Shown here: positions 1 to 5,670 of the stretch, one piece after another
Numbering within the stretch: the first letter of the stretch is position 1
How the letters are laid out: each line of letters begins with the position of its first letter
Origin: Archangium sp.
Lineage (GTDB): Bacteria; Myxococcota; Myxococcia; Myxococcales; Myxococcaceae
DNA: 5,670 nt
Reading direction: 5' to 3'
Assembly (NCBI GenBank): GCA_016793525.1
Contig: JAEUJT010000303.1
Coordinates: forward strand, 1 to 5,670
Translations under genes and position numbers: made by a program
The notes under the pieces: generated by a model
Seen by the model: only the letters and a program-made list of their open reading frames with translations
What the model was told of the DNA's origin: nothing
Databases searched by the model: none

Positions 1-976
1 CCGGAGCCGCCATGTCGTAGGCCCACGGGAGCGCCGCGTTGCCGCACTCCGAGAAGTCGGTGCTGACCAGCAGGTGCCGCAGCCGCTGGTGGGCTCCGCT
101 GGTGATCTCGGGCTCCGACGGAATGACCGCGACCGCCGTGCGCGAGAGGTGCAGCGCCGCCGCCGAGACGCTCCACCAGCGGGCGATGCCTCGCTTGCCG
201 TGGGTACCGACCGCGATGAGCTGGCACCGCTCGTCCCGCGCCATCTCCGCGAGGTGATCGCCGATTCGACCGAGGCCGAGCTTGGCGCGGTGAACGAGCG
301 CCCCCTCGCCGCGCAGCGACGGGATGCGCTGGCGGAGATCGCGCTCGAGGAGCGACTCGAGCTGTGGGTCAGCCACCTCGAGCGGCGCGCTGTGGCTCAC
401 GCCGTAGTGCCTGGCCGCTTCATCGGCGTAGTAAATCTGCCCGAGCACCACGTCGACCGGCGCCACCGCGCGCAGCCGCTCGACCCACCGCACCGCCGCC
501 GCGCTCGACATCGAGCCGTCGACGCCGATCAGCACCCGCAACGGCGCACCGCTGGTCCACCGGGCGAGGCTTTCGTCGTCGCGGACCACCACCACCGGGA
601 GCGCGCCTTGGGCGGCGATGCGCTCCGAGGTGCCGCCGAGCTGCCCGAGCGGTCGATCTGAATGGCCCGCCGAGCCGACCACGAGCAGCGACGCGTCGAG
701 CCTGTGCGCCGCCTCGAGCAATGCGTCGCTCGGCGGTCCCGTAACGGACTGCGTCTTGACCCGAACCGGCAGGTGCGCGAGCGACGCCCGCAAAGCGTCG
801 AGCTGGTGCGTGCCCTGGCTCAGCGCGGTGCCTTGGGTCTTCTCGCTCTCCTTGGCGTCGAGCGGCACGACGTGCACCAACCACAACTCTTGGTTGAGCC
901 GATGCGCCAACGCGGCGCTGAACCGCATCGCGGCGAGCGACCAGCGAGAGAAGTCGATTCCACACACGATGGACAT
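1..976 (-). CDS. Tandem universal stress protein (UspA superfamily), C-terminus off the window
   Basis: The frame is open from ATG at 976 to base 1 without a stop (325 residues seen). Two full Usp-like alpha/beta domains and the start of a third are visible. Domain 1 (about residues 1-135) opens with a beta strand ending in GIDFS and has LLVVGSAGH at 98-105. Domain 2 (about 146-287) opens with RVLIGVDGS and has LIAVGTHGKRG at 253-263. A third unit starts near residue 299 with LLVSTDFSE. Usp proteins bind nucleotides or sense stress in the cytoplasm; one or two domains per chain is usual. The G-2x-G-9x-G(S/T) nucleotide motif is imperfect in both full domains: one residue longer in the first, and V-S instead of G-S in the second. 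The ATG is the only good start: GAGG lies 8 bases upstream and an in-frame stop sits at 1019-1021. It is divergent from the cytochrome c gene. The family is clear; the ligand and precise role are not. Confidence 0.88.
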   Translation of the reverse strand, partial: MSIVCGIDFSRWSLAAMRFSAALAHRLNQELWLVHVVPLDAKESEKTQGTALSQGTHQLDALRASLAHLPVRVKTQSVTGPPSDALLEAAHRLDASLLVVGSAGHSDRPLGQLGGTSERIAAQGALPVVVVRDDESLARWTSGAPLRVLIGVDGSMSSAAAVRWVERLRAVAPVDVVLGQIYYADEAARHYGVSHSAPLEVADPQLESLLERDLRQRIPSLRGEGALVHRAKLGLGRIGDHLAEMARDERCQLIAVGTHGKRGIARWWSVSAAALHLSRTAVAVIPSEPEITSGAHQRLRHLLVSTDFSECGNAALPWAYDMAAP

Positions 977-1060
977 GGCGAGGGCCTCGAAGAGAGTGAG
1001 CGGCTCCTCGTCGGTGTTTCACAGGGCGTGCCCGCGCGTGGTTCCCCGCTGGGCACCCGA

Positions 1061-1085
1061 GGCCCGCGCAACCGTTGCGCCGGCC
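1061..1085. promoter_or_regulatory. 25-bp interrupted palindrome, candidate operator
   Basis: The core is GCGCAAC-C-GTTGCGC (1066-1080), a perfect 7-bp inverted repeat around one base (1073). After one mismatched base on each side it continues with GGCC at 1061-1064 and GGCC at 1082-1085, giving 11 of 12 paired positions per arm. The one-base centre is too tight for an RNA hairpin loop, so a dimeric DNA-binding regulator is the more natural reading. The half-sites CGCAA/TTGCG resemble those of some LacI-family operators such as PurR, but the spacing here is odd rather than even, so the regulator family is left open. Confidence 0.6.
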
Positions 1086-1095
1086 CTCGATCGAG
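1086..1095. repeat. 10-bp perfect palindrome CTCGATCGAG
   Basis: CTCGATCGAG directly abuts the right end of the 25-bp palindrome and shares its last base with the next inverted repeat. Palindromes of this length occur by chance in GC-rich DNA. Its position inside the dyad cluster is the reason for listing it. Confidence 0.35.
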
Positions 1096-1109
1096 CGCAC
1101 GCCGTGCGC
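1095..1109. repeat. Inverted repeat GCGCAC-GCC-GTGCGC
   Basis: Two 6-bp arms flank a 3-base centre. It is the third dyad in a row between 1061 and 1109. No T-run follows on either strand, so it does not look like an intrinsic terminator. It is better read as part of a regulatory cluster, or as a small hairpin. Confidence 0.35.
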
Positions 1110-1129
1110 CGTGGCGCGGGAGGGCGGCC

Positions 1130-1145
1130 TGGCGCGGGTTCTGCT
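1130..1145 (+). promoter_or_regulatory. Possible sigma-54 (-24/-12) promoter of the cytochrome c gene
   Basis: TGGCGCG-GGTT-CTGCT matches the sigma-54 consensus TGGCACG-N4-TTGCW at 10 of 12 defined positions. It keeps the hallmark GG (1131-1132) and GC (1143-1144) exactly 10 bases apart. The predicted start of transcription is near 1155, giving a leader of about 29 bases that includes the Shine-Dalgarno site at 1173-1177. The 25-bp palindrome would then be centred near -82, a usual distance for an enhancer-binding activator. In such GC-rich DNA a chance match is quite possible. Confidence 0.33.
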
Positions 1146-1172
1146 TCTGCGCACACCCACACCCGTCGTTCC

Positions 1173-1177
1173 AGGAG
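1173..1177 (+). promoter_or_regulatory. Ribosome binding site of the cytochrome c gene
   Basis: AGGAG lies 6 bases before the ATG at 1184. It decides the start: the same frame stays open far upstream, but only this ATG is followed by a signal peptide. Confidence 0.75.
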
Positions 1178-1183
1178 CGCACA

Positions 1184-1603
1184 ATGAGAACGCTGTTCAT
1201 GTCGGTGCTGGTGTTGGTGGCCACGGTGGCGGTGGCTGGCGGTGGCGCCGCGAAGCCCGCCGCGCCCGGCTTCACGCTCGGAGGGGACCCGTCGCGCGGG
1301 GCCGCCTCGTTCAAGCTGTACTGCACGAGCTGTCACGGCGAGGGCGGCGCTGGCGACGGCGCGGCGTCGGCCGCCTTGAACCCCAAGCCCGCGAACTTCA
1401 CCGATGCTGCGCGGGCGGCCGAGGTCACCGACGAGTTCGTCTACAAGATGATCAAAGACGGCGGCGCCGCCAATGGGCGCTCCGCGCTGATGGTGGCGTG
1501 GGGGCCGGTGCTGGCCGACGACGCCAAGGTGCGCGACGTCGCGGCCTTCGTGCGTTCCCTGGCGAAGCCGGTGAAAGCGGCCAAGAAGCCGGCGTCGAGG
1601 TAG
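1184..1603 (+). CDS. Exported monoheme class I cytochrome c (CcoP-domain-like)
   Basis: A 139-residue protein with an N-terminal signal peptide: MRTLFM, then a hydrophobic core to about residue 18, with likely cleavage after AVA (18) or GAA (23). No lipobox cysteine is seen, so it should be soluble in the periplasm. Heme c attaches at CTSCH (47-51), and Met103 is the likely sixth ligand. The C-terminal helix reads AAFVRSLAKP, followed by a lysine-rich tail. The ATG is supported by AGGAG 6 bases upstream (1173-1177); the signal peptide begins exactly there, and longer in-frame extensions would cross the usp antisense region. The segment WGPVLADDAKVRDV closely parallels WGPVLGDDKVRKV in the neighbouring CcoP, so it belongs to the cbb3-associated cytochrome c family. 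It probably carries electrons in the periplasm, perhaps to the oxidase encoded next to it. It is convergent with ccoG. Confidence 0.9.
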   Translation: MRTLFMSVLVLVATVAVAGGGAAKPAAPGFTLGGDPSRGAASFKLYCTSCHGEGGAGDGAASAALNPKPANFTDAARAAEVTDEFVYKMIKDGGAANGRSALMVAWGPVLADDAKVRDVAAFVRSLAKPVKAAKKPASR

Positions 1604-1606
1604 GCC

Positions 1607-3004
1607 TCAGCGCGGGGCGATGAAGCGAATGGGGCGGCGGCCGATGTCGCCGCCCAGCTCGTCGACGATCTCCAACGTCAGCTCAGGCACGACGGCCCCC
1701 CGCGCCACGGAGATCACGAGTGGGACCCGCGCGTCGCCCAGGGAGTCGAGCGTCACCACCGGTGTGCCGATGACCACGTCGGCGGCGTCGGCTCCCACCA
1801 CCCGCAGGCGAAAGGTGCCCCGCTCGGGGTGCTTGTTCACCAGGTGCACCTCGAACGCGTTGCGGATCCGCCCCGCAGCGGCGTCGACGAACCACGGGCT
1901 CGCGCCGGCCGGCCGCACCACGTTGGCCTCGAAGGGCTGCCGCCGCGCCAGGCTGAAGCCCAGCGTCCCCAGCGACAGCACGGCGAGCGCGGCGTACGAC
2001 GCCAGCCGCGGCGACCACCGTGTCGGAGGTCTGCGCTCGAGCTGATCGACGGACGCGAAGCGAATCAGCCCCTGAGGCCGGCCGACCTTCACCATCACCT
2101 CGTCGCAGGCGTCGACACACTGCGTGCAGGCGAGGCACTCCATCTGCAACCCGTTGCGAATGTCGATGCCGGTGGGGCACACCACCACGCAGCGCCGGCA
2201 GTCGACGCAGTCTCCGCGGGGCGGGGCGGTGGCGAGCGACTCCTTGGCGACGTGGCCGCGCGGCTCGCCCCGGCGCTCGTCGTAGGCCACGGTGACGGAG
2301 CGGCGGTCGTGCAGCACCGACTGCAGCCGGCCGTAGGGGCACAACACGACGCAGAACTGCTCTCGGAACCAGGTGAAGTTGAAGAACAGCACCAGCGAGA
2401 AGCCGGTGGTGAGCGCGAAGGCCTCCAGGTGTGCCGCGGGGCCCTCGGTGATCATCAGCCACAGCTCGCGGGGCGAGACGAAGAGCGCGGTCGCGGTGTG
2501 CGCGATGGCGATGGAGAGCAGCGCGAAGAGGGTCAGCTTCAGGGCCCGGCGGCCCAGCTTGCCCGCCGTCCACGGCGCAGCGTCGAGGCGGAGCCGCTGT
2601 TCCCGCGAGCCGTCGATGAGCCGCTCGATGGGCCGGTAGAGGCCTTCGAGGAACACGGTCTGGGGGCACGCCCAGCCACACCACACCCGCCCGCGCCACG
2701 CGGTGACGAAGAGCAGGGAGAAGGCGAAGCCCAGGCCGAGCAGCACCACGAGCCACACGTCTTGCGCGTTGAAGGTCTGGCCCAGCAGGTAGAAGCGCCG
2801 GTGCTGCACGTCGAGCTGCAGCGCCGGGTGCCCGCCGATCTCCACCAGCGGCGCGAGGAGGTACACCGCCAGCAACCCGGCGAACACCACGCGGCGCCTC
2901 CGGTTCCACCGCCCGTGGACGTCGGCGGGGTGCATCTTCAGCCGCGAGCCGTCGGGCCGCATCGAGCCCAACGTTGACGAGGCCAGCGGGGCGGTGGCGG
3001 ACAT
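1607..3004 (-). CDS. ccoG: CcoG/FixG/RdxA, cbb3 oxidase assembly Fe-S protein
   Basis: A 465-residue polytopic membrane protein of the CcoG family, known to reduce copper for assembly of the cbb3 CuB centre. Hydrophobic segments lie at about 39-57, 82-102, 154-176, 194-212 and 334-352. CGWACPQ (109-115) and CVVLCPYGR (218-226) are the conserved membrane-edge cysteine motifs. Two ferredoxin-type 4Fe-4S motifs follow: C266-x2-C269-x2-C272-x3-C276-P and C290-x2-C293-x2-C296-x3-C300. The region after about 355 is the usual C-terminal beta-rich (Ig-like) domain of FixG proteins. Length is typical and all cluster cysteines are intact. An AAGGA-type Shine-Dalgarno lies in the 21-base gap after ccoP, so it is most likely cotranscribed with the oxidase genes. 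The usual followers ccoH, ccoI and ccoS are absent; the gene ends 3 bases from the convergent cytochrome gene. Confidence 0.96.
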   Translation of the reverse strand: MSATAPLASSTLGSMRPDGSRLKMHPADVHGRWNRRRRVVFAGLLAVYLLAPLVEIGGHPALQLDVQHRRFYLLGQTFNAQDVWLVVLLGLGFAFSLLFVTAWRGRVWCGWACPQTVFLEGLYRPIERLIDGSREQRLRLDAAPWTAGKLGRRALKLTLFALLSIAIAHTATALFVSPRELWLMITEGPAAHLEAFALTTGFSLVLFFNFTWFREQFCVVLCPYGRLQSVLHDRRSVTVAYDERRGEPRGHVAKESLATAPPRGDCVDCRRCVVVCPTGIDIRNGLQMECLACTQCVDACDEVMVKVGRPQGLIRFASVDQLERRPPTRWSPRLASYAALAVLSLGTLGFSLARRQPFEANVVRPAGASPWFVDAAAGRIRNAFEVHLVNKHPERGTFRLRVVGADAADVVIGTPVVTLDSLGDARVPLVISVARGAVVPELTLEIVDELGGDIGRRPIRFIAPR

Positions 3005-3025
3005 GGCGGTTTTTCCTTTCTGCGA

Positions 3026-3562
3026 CTATTCGATGCGCTCGCCCTGCGGCGGTCGCCCGGGCACGTTTTTGCCCTTGAGCGACAACACGTAGGCGGTGAC
3101 CTTGCGCACCTTGTCGTCGCCCAGCACCGGACCCCAGGGCGGCATGCCCTTGTCGACGAAGCCGGCGTTGACGGCGGTGGCGATGTCGGTGGGCGTATTG
3201 CCGTGGATCCAGAAGGCATCGGTGAGGTTCGGCCCGACCAGCCCCTCGGCCTGCTGCCCGTGGCACGCGGCGCAGGTGCTGACGAAGACCTGGTGGCCGG
3301 CCTCCACCGCATCGGGCGCGGCGACGAGCGCCAGGAGTGCCTCGTCGCTCATCGGGTTGGCGGCGACCCGCGCGCGCTGCTGCGCCTCGCGTTCGGCTTG
3401 GTACTCCTCGAGGGGCGACGGCACCGCGTGCAGGGTGTGAAAGACGAACCAGTACCCGAAGCCGAAGAGCATGGTGCCGAACAGCACCACCAGCCACCAC
3501 GTCGGCAGCCGGTTGTCGTCTTCGACGATGTCGTCATAGGTGCGCTGCTTGGTGTCGCTCAT
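3026..3562 (-). CDS. ccoP: cbb3 oxidase subunit III (CcoP), short monoheme form
   Basis: A 178-residue protein. Its N-terminus has the CcoP signature: acidic YDDIVEDDNRLPTWW (9-23) leading into one membrane helix (about 22-43). A charged, probably helical linker (51-68) follows, then one class I cytochrome c domain. Heme binds at CAACH (97-101), with Met140 in GMPPWGPVL as sixth ligand and NLTDAFW in the family's usual place. CcoP normally passes electrons from soluble cytochromes to CcoO and CcoN through two heme c domains in about 300 residues. Here the second domain is missing: translation ends at TAG (3026-3028), 21 bases before ccoG, leaving no room for a decayed remnant. The start overlaps the ccoQ stop as ATGA (3559-3562), and CGGAG lies 6 bases upstream. 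Subunit identity is firm; how the oxidase works with one CcoP heme is open. Confidence 0.94.
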   Translation of the reverse strand: MSDTKQRTYDDIVEDDNRLPTWWLVVLFGTMLFGFGYWFVFHTLHAVPSPLEEYQAEREAQQRARVAANPMSDEALLALVAAPDAVEAGHQVFVSTCAACHGQQAEGLVGPNLTDAFWIHGNTPTDIATAVNAGFVDKGMPPWGPVLGDDKVRKVTAYVLSLKGKNVPGRPPQGERIE

Positions 3563-3747
3563 GGCGTGCTCCGTGGGGTGGTGTGGCGCTCGTCGTTCAC
3601 CAGCGGCAGGGCGGCGATGGCCTGGAGGTCGTCGGCGCGGTTGAAGAAGAAGGCGCGCACCGACACCGCGATGAAGGTGCAGATGAAGAGCCCCAGCGCG
3701 AGGAGCGGGGCCGCGGTGTTCATGCCGGCGTAGAAGGCCTGGTACAT
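3559..3747 (-). CDS. ccoQ: cbb3 oxidase small subunit IV (CcoQ/FixQ-like)
   Basis: A 62-residue protein with one predicted membrane helix (about 12-34), a basic and aromatic exit (RAFFFNR) and a short polar tail containing AALPLVNDE (45-53). That tail resembles the LPF-x-DE tail of CcoQ/FixQ proteins. CcoQ subunits stabilise the assembled oxidase and the CcoP association. It lies between ccoNO and ccoP, exactly where ccoQ is expected: the ATG is one base after the ccoNO stop, GGAGGG at 3756-3761 is a good Shine-Dalgarno, and the TGA overlaps the ccoP ATG. Small Q subunits diverge strongly, so the call rests on position, size, one-helix topology and the tail motif. Confidence 0.82.
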   Translation of the reverse strand: MYQAFYAGMNTAAPLLALGLFICTFIAVSVRAFFFNRADDLQAIAALPLVNDERHTTPRSTP

Positions 3748-3748
3748 G

Positions 3749-5670
3749 TCAGCGGCCCTCCGGGAGGCGCTCGGCCGTCACCGCGCGCGCCTGCACGCCG
3801 TGGTCGCGCCCGAGCCGCTGCAGGTAGGCGATCAGCGAGACGATCTCGGTGTTCCACTTCGCGGTGACGCCTTGCTCCGCCAGGTCGGCGACGATGACCT
3901 CGGCCTGGGCCTGCTGGCTCGCCTCGGCGCCGTCGATCTCCTCTTGCGTGTACGGCACGCCGAGCTTTCGCATCAGCGCCAGCTTGTCGATGCCGAGCCG
4001 CGGGTCGATGCGCTGCTGCGCGAGCCACGGGTAGGCCGGCATGTTCGAGCCCGGGCTGGTGGCGCGCGGGTCGAGCAGGTGGGTGTAGTGCCAGAGGCTC
4101 GGGTATTTGCCGCCTACGCGGTGCAGGTCAGGCCCGGTGCGCTTGGAGCCCCACTGAAACGGGTGGTCGTAGATGAACTCCTCGGCGCGCGAGGCCTCAC
4201 CGTACCGCTGAGCCTCGGGCAGCAGCGGCCGCACCATCTGCGAGTGGCACACGTAGCAGCCCTCGCGCGTGTACAGGTCGCGGCCCTGCAGCTCGAGCGC
4301 GGTGTACGGCTTCTGCGCGTGCGCGGAGGGGTCGGCGACCTGCTTGAGCATCACCGTCGGCACGAGCTCGGCGACGCCGCCGATGAGCACCGCCAGCAGC
4401 GTCAGCACGGTGAAGGAGAAGGGCCGGTGCTCGATGATCTCGAACCACGACGGCTTGCCCGCAGCGCGCTCTCGGCGGTTGACGACGTACGCCGCCTCGC
4501 CGATGGCCAGCACCGCCACCGCGAGCACGACGGCCAACACCGGCGGCGCGAAGATGAACCCGACTGCCGCGCCGAAGGCCACCAGCGAGAACCACAGCGG
4601 CCGACCAGCGAGCACCGCGCCGAGCGAGCCGGGCCGGGTGTCTCGGTCTTCGACCACCACCTCAACGGAGCCGTCGACAGCCTTGCCGGCCTTGATGGTC
4701 TTGACGAGGTTCCAGATCATCACCACGAACCCGACCAGGTACATGGTGCCGCCGAGGAAGCGCACGACGTACATGGGGCGAATGGCGATGAGCGTCTCGA
4801 CGAAGCTCGGGTAGGTGAGCGCGCCGTCGGCGTTGGTCGCCTTGAGCATGAGGCCTTGGTTGATGCCGGCCACCCACATCGCGATCACGTAGGCGACGAT
4901 GCCGATGGTCGCGAGCCAGAAGTGGGCGTCGGCGGCCTTCTTCGAGTGCAGCGTGGTGCCGTACAGCTTCGGCACCAGCCAGTAGAACATGCCGGCCGCC
5001 ATCAGCCCGTTCCACCCCAGCGCGCCGCCGTGCACGTGGCCGATGATCCAGTCGGTGTAGTGGGCGAGCGCCGACACCGACTTGATCGACAGCAGCGGGC
5101 CCTCGAAGGTGGCCATGCCGTAGAAGGTGAGGCCGGCGACGAAGAACTTGAGCACCGGCTCTTCGCGCACGCGCTGCCACGCGCCCTTGAGCGTGAGCAA
5201 GCCGTTCAACATGCCGCCCCACGACGGCGCCCACAACATCAGCGAAAACAACATGCCCAGCGACTGCGCCCAGTCGGGCAGCGCCGTGTAGAGCAGGTGG
5301 TGCGGCCCCGCCCAGATGTACATGAACACCAGGGCCCAGAAGTGCACGATGGACAGCCGGTACGAGTACACCGGCCGCTCCGCCGCCTTCGGGAGGAAGT
5401 AGTACATGATGCCGAGGATCGGTGTGGTCAGGAAGAAGGCGACCGCGTTGTGCCCGTACCACCACTGCACCAGCGCATCTTGGGTGCCCGAGTAGAGCGA
5501 ATACGACTTGAAGAGCGACAGCGGCAGCTCGAGCGAGTTGACGATGTGCAGCACCGCCACCGTGACGATGGTGGCGATGTAGAACCACAGCGCGACGTAG
5601 AGGTGCTTCTCGTTGCGCTTCGCCAGCGTCCAGAAGAAGTTGACCGCGAACACCACCCACACCGCGGTGA
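3749..5670 (-). CDS. ccoNO: Fused cbb3 oxidase subunits I and II (CcoN-CcoO), N-terminus off the window
   Basis: One uninterrupted frame; residues are numbered from a GTG codon at 5662, which is probably internal because the frame stays open to the edge. Residues 1 to about 325 are the heme-copper oxidase core. CuB ligands are His71 in YGHNAV and His121/His122 in YIWAGPHH. Tyr115 is the tyrosine that is cross-linked to a CuB histidine in this family. His209 and His211 in IGHVHGG bind heme b3 and low-spin heme b. Their spacings match the Pseudomonas stutzeri CcoN residues 207, 251, 257/258, 345 and 347, implying about 136 missing residues, including the other low-spin heme ligand (His60). Glu187 matches the conserved Glu323. 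A linker with extra hydrophobic segments (about 356-394) leads into CcoO: membrane helix 416-438, [14 protein letters not shown], heme c site CYVCH (469-473), [16 protein letters not shown] and axial Met541 in SNMPAYPW. First gene of the operon; its promoter is outside. Confidence 0.95.
   Translation of the reverse strand, partial: TAVWVVFAVNFFWTLAKRNEKHLYVALWFYIATIVTVAVLHIVNSLELPLSLFKSYSLYSGTQDALVQWWYGHNAVAFFLTTPILGIMYYFLPKAAERPVYSYRLSIVHFWALVFMYIWAGPHHLLYTALPDWAQSLGMLFSLMLWAPSWGGMLNGLLTLKGAWQRVREEPVLKFFVAGLTFYGMATFEGPLLSIKSVSALAHYTDWIIGHVHGGALGWNGLMAAGMFYWLVPKLYGTTLHSKKAADAHFWLATIGIVAYVIAMWVAGINQGLMLKATNADGALTYPSFVETLIAIRPMYVVRFLGGTMYLVGFVVMIWNLVKTIKAGKAVDGSVEVVVEDRDTRPGSLGAVLAGRPLWFSLVAFGAAVGFIFAPPVLAVVLAVAVLAIGEAAYVVNRRERAAGKPSWFEIIEHRPFSFTVLTLLAVLIGGVAELVPTVMLKQVADPSAHAQKPYTALELQGRDLYTREGCYVCHSQMVRPLLPEAQRYGEASRAEEFIYDHPFQWGSKRTGPDLHRVGGKYPSLWHYTHLLDPRATSPGSNMPAYPWLAQQRIDPRLGIDKLALMRKLGVPYTQEEIDGAEASQQAQAEVIVADLAEQGVTAKWNTEIVSLIAYLQRLGRDHGVQARAVTAERLPEGR
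3756..3761 (-). promoter_or_regulatory. Ribosome binding site of ccoQ
   Basis: GGAGGG on the minus strand lies 8 bases before the ccoQ ATG and inside the end of the ccoNO coding region. It supports the 3747 start and translational coupling across the 1-base gap. Confidence 0.7.

Larger units (their letters stand above)
977..1183. promoter_or_regulatory. Divergent intergenic regulatory region between usp and cytochrome c genes
   Basis: This is the only substantial non-coding stretch in the window. It must hold the promoters of both divergent genes. It contains a 25-bp interrupted palindrome near its midpoint, two further dyads directly beside it and a sigma-54-like match on the cytochrome side. 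No FNR/Anr-type box (TTGAT-N4-ATCAA), the common regulator site for cbb3 genes, was found by eye. Confidence 0.7.

Noticed and set aside
1018..1033. Minus-strand sigma-54-like match upstream of usp (GGGCACG-CCCT-GTGAA)
   Set aside because: It matches the -24 element well, but the invariant GC of the -12 element is GA here, so it does not meet the minimum rule for a sigma-54 promoter.
662..1183. Long in-frame upstream extension of the cytochrome c gene on the plus strand
   Set aside because: The frame is open because it is antisense to the usp gene in GC-rich DNA. The real start at 1184 has a good ribosome site and begins a signal peptide.
420..1184. Minus-strand frame of 254 codons overlapping the usp gene and the intergenic region
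   Set aside because: It is Arg/Gly/Ala-rich without domains. The frame starting at 976 gives clear tandem Usp domains.
1829..2977. Plus-strand frame of 382 codons antisense to ccoG
   Set aside because: The composition is His/Arg/Glu-rich with no recognisable motif, as expected for the complement of a GC-rich membrane protein gene.
3005..3025. Possible terminator or promoter between ccoP and ccoG (a short T-run on the plus strand)
   Set aside because: On the coding strand it reads as an A-rich ribosome site (AAGGA) with no hairpin, in keeping with cotranscription.
1683..3500. Very long minus-strand frame overlapping ccoG and ccoP
   Set aside because: The product is Arg/Ala/Gly-rich low-complexity sequence with no domain, while another frame over the same DNA encodes clear CcoG and CcoP motifs.
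4662..5660. Alternative minus-strand frame within ccoNO
   Set aside because: It lacks any family motif, whereas the overlapping frame has all the oxidase ligands in correct spacing.

Overview
The window is GC-rich (roughly two-thirds G+C by eye, with strongly GC-biased third codon positions). It carries a high-affinity cbb3-type cytochrome c oxidase locus, a small exported c-type cytochrome and a multi-domain universal stress protein. The fused CcoN-CcoO gene and possible sigma-54-type regulation would suit a Myxococcota-like (former deltaproteobacterial) aerobe or microaerobe. That placement is inference: no rRNA or taxon-specific marker is present.

Layout. Bases 1-976 (minus strand): the N-terminal 325 residues of a tandem Usp protein that runs off the left edge. 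Bases 977-1183: a divergent intergenic region with a 25-bp interrupted palindrome, two smaller dyads abutting it and a sigma-54-like promoter match. Bases 1184-1603 (plus): a 139-residue secreted monoheme cytochrome c. Bases 1607-5670 (minus): an operon reading ccoNO (5' end off the right edge), ccoQ, ccoP, ccoG. Genes are tightly packed: a 1-base gap between ccoNO and ccoQ, an ATGA overlap between ccoQ and ccoP, and 21 bases between ccoP and ccoG. The operon meets the cytochrome gene tail to tail with 3 bases between stop codons.

How the genes work together. CcoN holds the low-spin heme b and the heme b3-CuB oxygen-reducing site, and every ligand that falls inside the window is present. CcoO and CcoP carry membrane-anchored heme c groups that feed electrons to CcoN. 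CcoQ is a one-helix accessory subunit. CcoG is the membrane Fe-S protein linked to copper reduction for CuB assembly. CcoP is short: it has one heme c domain instead of the usual two. The separate exported cytochrome ends in a segment much like the heme domain of CcoP, so it may be the soluble donor or replace the missing second domain. The usual partners ccoH, ccoI and ccoS do not follow ccoG here.

I see no mobile element, CRISPR array, tRNA or rRNA. The points most worth a second look are the CcoN-CcoO fusion with an extra hydrophobic linker, the monoheme CcoP with its possible partner cytochrome, and the palindrome cluster in the centre of the divergent promoter region.
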